NCBI RefSeq assembly: GCF_025979885.1
Contig: NZ_CP110139.1
Span: 2,108,001 to 2,172,000 of the forward strand
Reading direction: 5' to 3'
Origin: Hymenobacter sp. YIM 151500-1
GTDB lineage: Bacteria > Bacteroidota > Bacteroidia > Cytophagales > Hymenobacteraceae
DNA length: 64,000 nt
Positions 50,329 to 59,863 of the stretch are shown one piece after another. Position numbers and translations under genes: made by a program. The stretch's first letter is position 1, and each line of letters starts with the position of its first letter. Below the pieces are notes generated by a model. It saw only the letters and a program-made list of their open reading frames with translations. It did not search any database and was not told the origin of the DNA.

Positions 50329-53300
50329 TTAGAAGCTAACGTTGATACCGAAATTGTACGTAGCCGTGAGGGGGTACACGTTCAAGTCGATACCCGCGTT
50401 GGTGGGGGAGCCACCCACTTCAGGGGTGAAGCCTTTGTACTTAGTCAAGGTCAGCGGGTTTTGGGCGTTGGCGTAGAAGCGCACCCCTTGCACGCGCAAG
50501 GTGTTGGCCACGGAGGTGGGCAGGTTATAGCCTAGCTGCACGTTGCGCAGGCGGATGTAGTCGCCTTTCTCGATGTAGTAGGAGCTTACGTCGAGGTTGC
50601 GGCCCGACAAGTCGGCCGAGGGCGTCGAGTTCGACGTGCCCGGCCCGTGCCAGCGGTTGCGGTAGAAATCCTCGGTGAAGTTTTCGTTGCCGTAGCGTAC
50701 CTCGCGCAAGGCGTTGAGCAGCTCCACGCCTCCAACGCCTTGAATATCGAGCTGCAAGTCAACGGCTTTGTAGCGGAAATTCGTGTTCAGCCCGTAGGTA
50801 AAGCGCGGGTTGGGGTTGCCCAGCACCACAAAGTCACGGGCATCAATTGTGCCATCACCATTCTGGTCCTGGTAGCGCAGGTCGCCGGGCTTAGACCCCG
50901 GCTGAGCCGAGTCGTCTACCTCCTGCTGGCTCTGGAACACGCCCGCGACTTTATACCCGTAGAACGCCCCAATGGGAGCTCCCACCCGGGTTATGGTAGC
51001 CCGGTAACCGGCCACGGGCAAACCACCCGCAAACAGGGGAGCGTCGCCGGAAGCGGTAGAGAGCACCTTGTTTTGGTTGTAAGCCCCGATCAAGCCCACG
51101 GAGTAGGAAAAGTCGCCGCTGGTTTGCGGGTCCCAGCGCAAGGCAGCTTCGATGCCCTGGTTTTGGAAGCTTGCGTTATTAGCCAGAAAGCCGCCGCTGT
51201 TGGTGTAGCCGGGAGACAGAAGGGTGGGCACCGGAAATACGGCATCAATAGTGCGGCGATTATAGTAGTCAAATTCGGCCCCTAGTCGGTTGCCCAAGAA
51301 GCGCATTTCCACGCCCGCATCGGCTTCCCGCACCTTTTCCCAGCGCAATTCGGGCGGCACTAGCTGATCGATGCTAGCCCCGGGGTAAGGCAAACCACCT
51401 TGGCGACCGAAGAAGCCCGTGTAGTTAGGGGAGAATGTAACCCTGAGGACGGATATATTATTGTTCACTTGGCTGTTACCCAGAATACCATAGCTACCCC
51501 GCAGCTTCAGAAAGGAGAACACCGAACCGTCTTGCATAAATGGCTCATCGGAGATAACCCAGCCCACCCCGATGGAGGGGAAGTTGCCATATCGGTTACT
51601 CTCACTGTATTTGCTGGCGCCGTCGCGCCGGAAGCTAGCCGTGAGCAGGTAGCGCCCACGATAAGCATAGTTAACTCGCCCAAACAGCGAGGCAACTGTG
51701 TACAGGTCCGCTAAATTGCCACTGGGGGGAAAGTTAGCGGTGCCGGGAGTACCCAGGTTGAAATAGTAGAAAGCGCTGCCCCCTGATGGCACTCCGCTGA
51801 TGGACCCAGTGACCAGCTCGGAGCGGTAACGCAAGGTAGTGGTACCCACCAGCGCGGTTAGGTGATGGTTGCCGAAGGTACGGTCATACGCGAGGGTATT
51901 CTCCCACTGCAGTTGGCTGTTCTGAGCTGTCCCCTTGAAGAGCCGGTTGCCCCGGTACACCTGCACGGTGGTCAGCGAGTCGGCTTTTTCGTAGTTGTAG
52001 AACCGCCCACTGCCGTAGCTCAGGCCGGCCGTGGTGCGCAGCGTGAAGTATCGCAGAAAGTTGAAGGAGGCGAAGGCACTGCCGACAAGCGTCTGGGCTT
52101 GTGAGCGCTGCACGAAATAGTCGAGTGTACCCCGGGGGTTGGCGAAGGTGCCCAGGCCGGAAGTACCAATCAGACTTGGGTCGCCGTAGCGGCCGGTGGG
52201 CAGGAAGGGTTGCAATACCGGCGGTGCCACGTAGGCCTGGTAGAAGATGTTTGGGCCGCTGGTGTAGTTTGGATATACGCTCGACGTAATCCCCGGCGCA
52301 TCGTGGGCGTCAGCGTTGGCAAAGGTGGCATTGTAGCCCACCTTAATATGGTCGCTAACGGAGAAGTCAGTTTGCAGACGGGCCGTAATCCGCTCGTAAT
52401 CATTTTTTTGCAGTATACCCTGCTGCTTTAAATAGGAACCGCTGAAGGTATACGACACCTTATCAGTGCCTCCGCCTAAGCTCAGCTGGTGGTTTTGAAT
52501 CGTGGCGGTACGGGTGACTTCCTTAAACCAGTCAGTGGAAGGCAGATTGAGCGGTAGGTTATCACTAGCCGAGCCGCCGGTCAACTCGTTTTTTTCGTTG
52601 TAGAGCTGCGCGTACTGCTGGGCATTGGCCATTTTTATCGTATTGGTGGCCCTCTGCACCCCGCCAAAGCCGTTATACGTGACTCGCGCGCCCCCAGCCT
52701 GCCCCCGCTTGGTGGTTACGATTACTACGCCGTTGGCCGCCTGAATGCCGTAGATCGACGCGCTGGCAGCATCCTTGAGCACTTCAATCGAGGCAATATC
52801 GGCTTGGTTGAGAAAGCTCAGGTCCGAGCCCTGGGGTAGCATCGTGCCGTCCACCACGTACAAGGGCGACACGCCCCCCAACGACCCCACTCCGCGCACC
52901 CGAATTTCGGGGGCAGCGCCTGGCGCTCCGGAGTTGGTAATCTGCACGCCGGCTACCCGGCCCTGCAAGGAGCTGACCGGATTTTGCGAAGCCTGGTTTA
53001 CCAACTCGGTACCTTTCACCGAAGAAATAGCCCCGGTAACTTCACGCTTCTGCTGCGAGCCGTACCCCACAACCACCACTTCATTCAGCGTTTTGGCGTC
53101 GGGAGCCAGGGCAATGTTTACCGTAGTGCGGCCCCCTACGGCGACTTCCTGCGAAGCGAAGCCCACAAACGAAAATATCAGCGTGGCGTTTTCGGGCACG
53201 ACCAGGGAGTAGCGGCCGTCGGCGTCGGTTTGCGTGCCGCTGGTGGCGCCGCGCACCACCACGTTCACGCCCGGAAGGCCCGCGCCTTTCTCATCAACAA

Positions 53301-53472
53301 CTCGGCCCGTCACGGTTTGGTCGGCTTGGATAAAAGCCCAGGCAGGGCTGGCAGCACCTGGAGCCGCCGCGTAAGCCGCCGCACTGCCAGCACTAAGCAA
53401 GATTCCCAGCGCCGGCAGTGCGAGCCCGCGCCGAATGCCCCCGCGAGGGGAAGGAAGTAAAATAATGCCCAT
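50329..53472 (-). CDS. SusC/RagA-family TonB-dependent outer-membrane transporter
   Basis: The ATG at 53472 gives 1047 residues; the frame continues upstream to 53556 without added signal character. A signal peptide is followed by a carboxypeptidase-like regulatory domain (V-T-G-R-V-V-D-E-K-G-A-G-L-P-G-V-N-V), from about residue 50 to 130. The plug domain follows with the SusC signature E-V-V-V-V-G-Y-G-S-Q and then S-L-Q-G-R-V-A-G-V. The rest is a 22-stranded beta-barrel with a typical aromatic C-terminal strand ending N-V-S-F. It imports oligosaccharides using TonB energy together with SusD. A TonB box cannot be pinpointed by eye. It is the first gene of the polysaccharide utilisation locus. 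A long upstream gap of about 670 bp probably contains its promoter; no local regulator gene is adjacent. Confidence 0.95.
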   Translation of the reverse strand: MGIILLPSPRGGIRRGLALPALGILLSAGSAAAYAAAPGAASPAWAFIQADQTVTGRVVDEKGAGLPGVNVVVRGATSGTQTDADGRYSLVVPENATLIFSFVGFASQEVAVGGRTTVNIALAPDAKTLNEVVVVGYGSQQKREVTGAISSVKGTELVNQASQNPVSSLQGRVAGVQITNSGAPGAAPEIRVRGVGSLGGVSPLYVVDGTMLPQGSDLSFLNQADIASIEVLKDAASASIYGIQAANGVVIVTTKRGQAGGARVTYNGFGGVQRATNTIKMANAQQYAQLYNEKNELTGGSASDNLPLNLPSTDWFKEVTRTATIQNHQLSLGGGTDKVSYTFSGSYLKQQGILQKNDYERITARLQTDFSVSDHIKVGYNATFANADAHDAPGITSSVYPNYTSGPNIFYQAYVAPPVLQPFLPTGRYGDPSLIGTSGLGTFANPRGTLDYFVQRSQAQTLVGSAFASFNFLRYFTLRTTAGLSYGSGRFYNYEKADSLTTVQVYRGNRLFKGTAQNSQLQWENTLAYDRTFGNHHLTALVGTTTLRYRSELVTGSISGVPSGGSAFYYFNLGTPGTANFPPSGNLADLYTVASLFGRVNYAYRGRYLLTASFRRDGASKYSESNRYGNFPSIGVGWVISDEPFMQDGSVFSFLKLRGSYGILGNSQVNNNISVLRVTFSPNYTGFFGRQGGLPYPGASIDQLVPPELRWEKVREADAGVEMRFLGNRLGAEFDYYNRRTIDAVFPVPTLLSPGYTNSGGFLANNASFQNQGIEAALRWDPQTSGDFSYSVGLIGAYNQNKVLSTASGDAPLFAGGLPVAGYRATITRVGAPIGAFYGYKVAGVFQSQQEVDDSAQPGSKPGDLRYQDQNGDGTIDARDFVVLGNPNPRFTYGLNTNFRYKAVDLQLDIQGVGGVELLNALREVRYGNENFTEDFYRNRWHGPGTSNSTPSADLSGRNLDVSSYYIEKGDYIRLRNVQLGYNLPTSVANTLRVQGVRFYANAQNPLTLTKYKGFTPEVGGSPTNAGIDLNVYPLTATYNFGINVSF

Positions 53473-54144
53473 GGGAAAGGTGGTTTTTGGTGGATGGGAA
53501 TGGTTCAGAAAGCGACAGCGGGGCACTAGCGCCCGCGCCAGCCGATGCGCAACCACCGCAAGAGGAGCAGCGGTTAGTATGTCACGGGTTGAAAAACAGT
53601 TGTTGACTGCTGCGCAGTTAAACAGAGTTTCGTTTTAGTGACTTTCCTTCTACTCAGCCTACCAAGTCGCAGGCAATTCTTCAACTAATCGTCTGAGGCT
53701 ACTCAAATGCGGAGGTAGCCCACCGGAAAAAGCCAACGGCCCCGCCGCTATTGCGGTAGGTAAAGCTTGGGAACAATCATGACGCGGTAACCCCAGCCCC
53801 ACTGTACACCAAACTCAGCGGATAGTTATGCTCAGCTGCTTGGCTCGCAAAACTGAAATTTTGAGCGAAAGTTTCCGGGTAAAGTCAGTAAAAAAACTGG
53901 TATTAGACTATTTCGTTCAAAGAATTACTAGAAACTTTTTAGCAGGACTACTTGCTGGCCACTCAGCTCCGCTGCCTTGAGCCGCATTTGCCATAACCTA
54001 TATACTCGCCGCGGAGTTACTAGACGGTGGAGTCAGCAGGACCCTACCTATCATTCGGTCCCGGCAATAGGCTTATTCAGAACGCGAAGCAAACAGCAGC
54101 GCTGCTTTGCCAGCTTAACCCGTCACTGCGCGTTGAAAATTTCC
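53473..54144. other. Divergent promoter region of SusC and MFS genes
   Basis: About 670 bp of gene-free DNA, distinctly AT-rich at 53880-53945, as expected for promoters. No exact TAnnTTTG motif stands out. Frames read here lack a start or family match. Confidence 0.5.
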
Positions 54145-55446
54145 GTGGCTGCTCCCATTCTTCGAGAAAGCGCCGGGTGGCGCTACTTTACCTTTCTTTA
54201 CCTATACATCATGCAGGGCATTCCGTCGGGGTTTGCCCTGACGGCCATTGCCAATTACCTGCTAGGCCAACAGCTGACCCCGCAGCAAGTAGGCAGCTTC
54301 ATTGCCGTGGTGGGCTTGCCCTGGACGGTTCAGTTTGTGTGGGGGCCACTAATTGATAAGTTTCAGCACTCGGTTATCGGTTCGCGCAAGCAATGGGTGG
54401 TGCTCACGCAGCTCGTAGCGTTTCTAGCCTCGTTGCTGCTGCTGCTCGTGCGCCAGCCAGCAGCACAGCTGGTGTTGCTTACAACTGTGTTTTTTGCGCA
54501 CAGCATTTTTGCTTCTATTCAAGATGCCAGCGTCGACGCCATTGCTATTGCTGTAGTGCCGCCCACTGAGCGGGGCCGGGTCAACGCGTTTATGCGCGGG
54601 GGGTACTTGCTAGGCGTCTCGTTTGGGGCCGCCGGGCTGGCTTACATGCTGCACCGCTTCGGCTTTTTCGCTGCGGCCCTCACCCAGTCAGCGCTGCTGC
54701 TACTTTTTACGGTGCTCACTCTTTTCATTAAGCTCGAACGTACCGACCGGCTGCTGCCGTCTTTCAGGCGCCGCCGAAGGGCACGCTTCGCCACTGACAA
54801 CGACCCGGCCGTGGGCTGGCTGTTTCGGGAGTTATACCGTGGCATCACCGAGCGGCGCAGCCTAGTCGCGTTTGGCACCATTGCGCTGGTGTACCTGAGT
54901 ATTGGGGTATTTGGCCGCGCATATTCGTTTCACCTGATTCAGCAGTTGCACTGGCCCGACAAGGATGTGTCCATTTTGCAGGGCAGTTGGGGCAGCGCTG
55001 CTACCATGGCTCTGATCATCACCGGTGGCATCGTCTCCGACCGAGTAGGCGCCACGCGCTTGCAACGATGGGTCATGTTTGGGCTGGCCGGCTACTTCCT
55101 GCTCTTCAGCAGCTTGGTTGCTTACTGGCACTATAAGCCGGTGGCTACTGCTGGTTTGTTGCTTTGGAACCTGGCCGACCCGTGTTTCAGCGTAGCTGCT
55201 TTGCCGGCTTTGATGGCCTTGTGCCGCCTGAAAATCGAAGGGTCGCAGTTCACAACTTACATGGCCCTGGTAAACTTCTGCGACGTGCTGGGCGCCTACA
55301 TCACCGGCTGGGCACTTGGCTTTACCACTGCTTCTCTGCTCGGCTTGGTGTGTGGTAGCGTAATTCTAACGCTACTAGTGCTGCAGCCATACCTGAGCCG
55401 AGAAACGCCTGTAGCCGAACCACTCGCTAGCAACTCGCGGGCGTAA
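54145..55446 (+). CDS. MFS transporter (AmpG/PAT-like)
   Basis: A GTG at 54145 gives 433 residues and starts just before the first membrane helix (W-R-Y-F-T-F-L-Y-L-Y-I-M-Q-G-I-P-S-G-F). The frame is open back to 53977, but that part has no membrane or signal character. About 12 helices are visible in two sets of six. The loop G-P-L-I-D-K-F and Q-D-A-S-V-D-A-I-A-I in the first half are typical of the AmpG/PAT1 subfamily of the major facilitator superfamily. AmpG-like proteins import muropeptides or acetyl-CoA; here an oligosaccharide or muropeptide role is possible but unproven. It lies divergent from SusC and could import sugars released by that locus. The GTG start and its exact position are uncertain. 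Confidence 0.9.
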   Translation: MAAPILRESAGWRYFTFLYLYIMQGIPSGFALTAIANYLLGQQLTPQQVGSFIAVVGLPWTVQFVWGPLIDKFQHSVIGSRKQWVVLTQLVAFLASLLLLLVRQPAAQLVLLTTVFFAHSIFASIQDASVDAIAIAVVPPTERGRVNAFMRGGYLLGVSFGAAGLAYMLHRFGFFAAALTQSALLLLFTVLTLFIKLERTDRLLPSFRRRRRARFATDNDPAVGWLFRELYRGITERRSLVAFGTIALVYLSIGVFGRAYSFHLIQQLHWPDKDVSILQGSWGSAATMALIITGGIVSDRVGATRLQRWVMFGLAGYFLLFSSLVAYWHYKPVATAGLLLWNLADPCFSVAALPALMALCRLKIEGSQFTTYMALVNFCDVLGAYITGWALGFTTASLLGLVCGSVILTLLVLQPYLSRETPVAEPLASNSRA

Positions 55447-55554
55447 GCAAAAGCCTTGCTTTATTTGATTGGGTCACAACCCAATTGTGAGCAGCTAATG
55501 CACTAGGCAAGGTCACATTCTTTTCACTGTTGTGGTGCGGCCTGGCTAACCAAG

Positions 55555-56469
55555 CTAAAGCATAATCTCGACCAGCACCGCCGTCGAGCCGCCCGCGTCG
55601 TCGTCGGTGACGAGCAGCAGCTCGTAGCGGCTGGCGCTGAGGCGGCGGCGCACGGCCACGCTTTCCACCTTGCCGCGGTAAGGCTGGCCACCAGGGCGCT
55701 CCAACCGGGCCAGCGAGGCGGGCAGCACTCGTACGTTGTCCTTTAACTCCAGTACGCCCACAAACGAGCCCAGCACCTCTCCATCGAGCACAGCGTCCTG
55801 GGTGTCTTCTACTGAAGCCGTGACGAACAGCCGGTTATCAAACCACGTGGCCCCGGAGAAGCCGGCGGGCTTGCCGTCGATGTGGGGCAGCTCAAACAAT
55901 TGCTGACGCACGGCCGGAGCCTGATTGGTACGGTGATGGAGGTAGTCGAGGGTAACGGCCAGGGGCAGCCGAAACAGCAGGTTGCCGGTGGCGCTGCCCA
56001 CCGTGCGCTGAAACAGCAGCAGCTCGGTAGCAGTAGCTGCGGCGGCCTCGAGGTTCAGGACTACTCCGGCCGGCAGCAAAGGCCGCAGGGCCGCGTACAG
56101 GCCGCTCAAACTCAGCGGATACACGGCCCCTACCCCGCCCGCCTGGCCCGGCAGCGGCACCCAAAAGCCCTGCTCCCGCGCCGCCGTGGCCCCCGAGCCC
56201 AACACCAGCAGCCCGGTTTCGCCGGCCGGCGTGGTCAGGGCCGTCAGGCATTCCAGGTCTAGCTTCAGCTCCTTCGGGATGCGCCCTCCGCTGAAGTGGG
56301 CCGTTTCAAACAGCTGCACGGGCGTGCCTGCCGCCAGCGTGGTAGCATCAAGCTGATACAAAAAGGGCGCGTCGTCCCCGATAACGTAGGCGACGTTGCC
56401 GATAACTTCAATACCAGAAGCCGAAGGCAGCTTCGGCAACACCGCTTCGTGACGAATCAGGGCGAGCAT
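55555..56469 (-). CDS. DUF6929-family protein
   Basis: The 304-residue protein has no signal peptide and a beta-propeller-like composition: repeated strands with L-P-x-L-P, D-L-E-C-L-T-A-L, G-L-L-V-L-G-S-G and F-S-G-A-T-W-F-D-N-R-L-F-V. The end S-A-S-R-Y-E-L-L-L-V-T-D-D-D-A-G-G-S is shared with the remnant at 42098-42196. DUF6929 proteins are Bacteroidota-specific and of unknown function. It starts with ATG at 56469. Upstream lies a 294-bp gap filled by a long inverted repeat, so it probably has its own promoter close to or inside that structure. Confidence 0.83.
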   Translation of the reverse strand: MLALIRHEAVLPKLPSASGIEVIGNVAYVIGDDAPFLYQLDATTLAAGTPVQLFETAHFSGGRIPKELKLDLECLTALTTPAGETGLLVLGSGATAAREQGFWVPLPGQAGGVGAVYPLSLSGLYAALRPLLPAGVVLNLEAAAATATELLLFQRTVGSATGNLLFRLPLAVTLDYLHHRTNQAPAVRQQLFELPHIDGKPAGFSGATWFDNRLFVTASVEDTQDAVLDGEVLGSFVGVLELKDNVRVLPASLARLERPGGQPYRGKVESVAVRRRLSASRYELLLVTDDDAGGSTAVLVEIML

Positions 56470-56475
56470 ATTGTA

Positions 56476-56763
56476 GGGGCTTAGGGTCTTGGGGGCTTAA
56501 GGACTTAGTTGACTTTCTTACATTCTGCGCAGAGCAGAGCGAATCGAAGGCAGGCAGAGCCAAAGACCTTTTCATAACAGAACGTCTGACGGTAGAACGA
56601 ATCGTTCGTACGTCAAATGTTCAGTCAAGTGTTCGATGAAAGTCGTTCAGACGTGAAGGGTCTTTGACTCCGGTTCTTGACTCCACCTGCCTTCGATTCG
56701 CTCTGCTCTGCGCAGAATACAAGAACGTCATCTAAGTCCCTAAGACCCCAAGCCCCTAAGTCC
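56476..56763. repeat. Nested long inverted repeat filling an intergenic gap
   Basis: The 32-bp segments 56523-56554 and 56686-56717 (starting TTCTGCGCAGAGCAGAGC) are perfect inverted copies. Outside them are related CTAAGTCCCTAAGACCCC words in inverted positions (56476-56509 and 56731-56763). Inside is a further imperfect pair with CAAAGACC / GGGTCTTTG. Together they form a three-layer hairpin of nearly 290 bp, consistent with a MITE-like or foldback element. Confidence 0.88.
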
Positions 56764-58815
56764 CTACTTCACAATCGTAAACTCCACGCGGCGGTTGAGC
56801 TTGCGGGTTTCTTCCCGGTCGTTGGAGGCGCGGGGGCGGCTGCCGCCGTAGCCCACGGTGCTGATGCGGCCTTCGGCCACGCCGCGCTGCACAAGGTAGC
56901 GCTTCACCTCGGTTACCCGGTCTTCGGAGAGCTTCACGTTCAGGTCGGCGCGGCCCTGGTTGTCGGTGTGACCTTCCAGGCGGATGTTTACCGTGGGGTT
57001 GTCTTGCAGGGTGCGGGCCAGGCGGTTCAGCTCGGTGTAGGAGGCGGGCAGCAGCGTGTACTTGCCCTGGGCGAAGATGAGCGTGGGCAGCTCCAGGCTG
57101 GAGCCCACGGCGGCCGGCACCAGCAGCAGCTCCAGGGCGCGGGAGCCAGTCATGTTCACGGTATCGGTGGCGGTGAGGTAGCCGGCGCGGGCGGCCAGCA
57201 CCCGGTAGCGGCCGGGCGGCAACGTCAGCTGGAAGCTGCCGGCGTTGGCATCGGTGCGCACCGTAGCGTTGAACACCAAGTCGTTGTCGAGGCGGAGGGC
57301 GCGCACCTCGGTGGCCAGGGGCTGGCGGGTTTTGGCGTCGAGGGCCCGGCCCGTGAGCAAGGTGCGGGGCGCGGCGGAGGCCGGCACGGGCGCGGCAGCC
57401 ACGGGCGGCGCGGCGGCCGTGTCGCGGGGGGCGGGCACCACGCCCGCAGCCGTGCCGTACAGGTCGGCCGGACCGTTGGCCGTGCGTGAGGAAGCGTAGT
57501 AGGCCTGCTTGCCGTTGGCCGAGAGGCTCAGGTAGGCATCGAAGCCGGGGCCGTTGATGGGGGCGCCCAGGTTGCGCGGCTCGCTCCAGCGGGTCCAGGT
57601 GTCGTCGAGGCGCTCGGTCACGAAAATGTCGGCGCTGCCGTAGCCGGCGTGGCCGTAGGAGCTGAAATAGAGAGTTTTGCCATCCGGGGCCAGCCAGGGC
57701 GCAAACTCAAACCCCGGCGAGTTCACCACCGGCCCCAGGCTTTGCGGGTCGGTCCAGCCGCCGTCGGGGGTGGGGCGGCTCACGTACAGGTCGTTGGCGC
57801 CCTGGGTGTCGCCACGCTCCAACGACAGCAGCAGAAACTGCTCGTCAGGCGTCATAAAAAACGACGTGGCCGGCCCGGCCGTGTAGTAATTCGTAATCCG
57901 TAGGGGCTCGGGCCGCACGCCTTTGCTTAGCTCCCGGGTTACGCGGCTCGTGCCTTCATCCCGAAACGAACCGTCGCGCTCATACTGGCCGCGCACCAGC
58001 AGGCGGGCACCGTTGCCAGTCACGGCCATCACGCCGTTATTTTGGGGCGTGTTCAGCGCGTCGAGACGGGTGGCTGGGGGCCAGGTGCGCCCCTGGTCGG
58101 CCGACTGGCTCAGCCACGCGTCGCCCGACTCGGCCATACCCTCGGTGTTGGCGGCGTAGCGGGTGCGGCTGAAGTAGAGGGTTTTGCCATCCGGGGCGGG
58201 TACGGGCTGTAGCTCGTTGCCCGGCGTGTTGAGGGCAGCCAGCGGCAGCGGCGGGCCGAAGCCCGGCTTGGTGGGGTCCACCAGGTTGAGGCGCAGCTTA
58301 AACAGCTTCCACTGCTGGGTACCGCGGTTCTGGGGGCGCTGTCCCACCACGGGCGTGCCGTTAAACTTATCGGGGGCGGCCAGCGAGGCGCACTTGTCGT
58401 TGCCGCGGCTCACCAGCATAAAGCTGCCCAGAGGCCCCGACGGAATCAGCTTCCACTGCTGGTAGAAGCTGCCGGTCCAGGGCCGCTGCACGATGGGGGC
58501 GTTTTCGTCGGGCTTTTCCAGGGTCAGGCACTTGCCGCTGTGGCGGGCCTCGATGCGGTAAAAGTCGCTGCCGCGGGCCGCCGGCACAAAGCGCCACTGC
58601 TGGCTGTTGGCCTGGGTAAACTCCCACTGCACCCCGGCCGCGCCAGCCTCGGGCGAGGCCGTGGCCACGTCGAGGGAGCGGCCACTGCTGCGGGCTACAA
58701 TGCCGTACCAGGCGTTTTCATCGGGAGTGAAAGCAGCTTGAGCCCAGGACGGCCCAGCGGCCAGCCACCACCCGGCCGCCACCAGCAGCACAAGACGAAA
58801 CAAGGGAAAGTTCAT
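56764..58815 (-). CDS. Outer-membrane RICIN / PD40 / OmpA fusion protein
   Basis: The ATG at 58815 gives 683 residues; a GTG at 58821 is less likely. A signal peptide (to about 26, A-G-P-S-W-A-Q-A) leads to a RICIN lectin domain (about 35-175, with S-G-R-S-L-D-V and S-G-K-C-L-T-L repeats). A WD40-like PD40 propeller follows (about 195-455, P-A-P-D-G-K-T-L-Y-F-S), then a carboxypeptidase-regulatory-like module (about 485-560). An OmpA C-terminal domain (about 570-683) carries L-E-G-H-T-D-N-Q-G and L-S-E-D-R-V, which bind peptidoglycan. PD40-OmpA fusions are common in Bacteroidota; the extra N-terminal lectin is unusual and would let the protein bind glycans while anchored to the cell wall. It lies just downstream of a long inverted repeat, with no operon partner. 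Confidence 0.92.
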   Translation of the reverse strand: MNFPLFRLVLLVAAGWWLAAGPSWAQAAFTPDENAWYGIVARSSGRSLDVATASPEAGAAGVQWEFTQANSQQWRFVPAARGSDFYRIEARHSGKCLTLEKPDENAPIVQRPWTGSFYQQWKLIPSGPLGSFMLVSRGNDKCASLAAPDKFNGTPVVGQRPQNRGTQQWKLFKLRLNLVDPTKPGFGPPLPLAALNTPGNELQPVPAPDGKTLYFSRTRYAANTEGMAESGDAWLSQSADQGRTWPPATRLDALNTPQNNGVMAVTGNGARLLVRGQYERDGSFRDEGTSRVTRELSKGVRPEPLRITNYYTAGPATSFFMTPDEQFLLLSLERGDTQGANDLYVSRPTPDGGWTDPQSLGPVVNSPGFEFAPWLAPDGKTLYFSSYGHAGYGSADIFVTERLDDTWTRWSEPRNLGAPINGPGFDAYLSLSANGKQAYYASSRTANGPADLYGTAAGVVPAPRDTAAAPPVAAAPVPASAAPRTLLTGRALDAKTRQPLATEVRALRLDNDLVFNATVRTDANAGSFQLTLPPGRYRVLAARAGYLTATDTVNMTGSRALELLLVPAAVGSSLELPTLIFAQGKYTLLPASYTELNRLARTLQDNPTVNIRLEGHTDNQGRADLNVKLSEDRVTEVKRYLVQRGVAEGRISTVGYGGSRPRASNDREETRKLNRRVEFTIVK

Positions 58816-58973
58816 GCGCACAAATCGGGGTTGACAAAGCGCAAGTTAGCCGAATTCCCAACCCCGCCCGGCACCTACCCTCCCGAAGTCAGCTGGTGCG
58901 CCCCGGCCCCCGCGCCTTGCCTCCCACCACCCTGGCGCAACTTCTTCCGCTGGCCGCTACTCATGTTATCCAT

Positions 58974-59018
58974 AAAAAATACCGGGCCGGGACACGCAGT
59001 GCGTCGTCCCGGCCCGGT
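58974..59018 (-). terminator. Terminator for the small protein gene
   Basis: A 12-bp GC-rich stem (ACCGGGCCGGGA at 58981-58992 with its complement at 59007-59018) is followed on the minus strand by ATTTTTTATG, a good U-tract. Confidence 0.85.
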
Positions 59019-59043
59019 GCAGTTTCAGCTACCCAACAAGCGG

Positions 59044-59259
59044 TTAGCTGGCGTTGCTGATGTATTTGAACCGCACAAAACGGTCGTTTTCATAAATAGC
59101 GGTGAAGTGCCCACCCCCGGCTTTGGCTTCCGCCTTCCGGTCGGCGCCTTTGCTCGCATTAGTGGTAGCTCCGGAGCCCGAAGAAGTTGGAACCGACGGG
59201 TAAGCGCCGGGCATCATGCCGGGCACGTGGCAAATGAATGAGAGGATTTTAGATGCCAT
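59044..59259 (-). CDS. Small hypothetical protein
   Basis: The 71-residue frame starts M-A-S-K-I-L-S-F-I-C-H-V-P-G-M-M-P-G and ends Y-E-N-D-R-F-V-R-F-K-Y-I-S-N. There is a weak hydrophobic start but no clear signal peptide, and the middle is rich in A, G, K, S and T. A strong terminator lies 25 bp past the stop, and the gene stands alone. These features support a real gene. I do not recognise the family; the C-terminal aromatic segment may be a short beta-hairpin. Confidence 0.65.
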   Translation of the reverse strand: MASKILSFICHVPGMMPGAYPSVPTSSGSGATTNASKGADRKAEAKAGGGHFTAIYENDRFVRFKYISNAS

Positions 59260-59863
59260 AAGTTGTTTTCACTTTAGTTAGGTGAACAGAAGAACAAAGA
59301 CCAAAACGGCACGCGGCCTACATCCCTTCCGCGCGGGAAGGGCATCCAATTACGAGACAGGGTATAAAGATATTGCCATCTGATTGAACGATGCTAAGGT
59401 ATAAAATTTCTTGGCTTACTACCAATCCGGGGAAACTGGTATTTTTCTATCCGTGCTAGCACGTAGGCAAGCTGTTGCTTTTCCGTACTATGTGCTTTGA
59501 CAATCAGTCTCTTAGTAGATGACATTTCACCGTCATCGGTTTCACTTGTATGACGAAACCGCCGAAAAAGTAGACGAACGAGCCTGTCTGGTCTCCCATT
59601 CAGCTTCTCCGAGCAAGCTGAACTGGCCGGCGCCAGCTCGTTTGCACCGCGCCGCTGCTTTTCTACGACCCTCCTGCGGCCTTCGCCCACGGCCTTTCAG
59701 CGAACAGTGCCCCTGCGCTGCCCGCTTGTTCAAGCAACCACAACTCCCCTAAGACACGCCTCCACGCTGCGGCCTCCGCGCCAGAACACAGCGGCAAACT
59801 GCCGCTTGGCGAGGCTATACCTGGGGGCTTTACCAGCCCACGGCTACTCTGGCGCTGAGACCG
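59260..59863. other. Gene-free region with only doubtful frames
   Basis: About 600 bp without a supported gene. A minus-strand frame starting at 59524 could encode 43 residues (M-S-S-T-K-R-L-I-V-K-A) but has no family match, and it may be a remnant or random. I see no strong repeat. Confidence 0.45.

Noticed and set aside
59394..59524. Possible 43-residue minus-strand gene
   Set aside because: A plausible start but no homology or terminator, and a basic, low-complexity product; left as part of the spacer.
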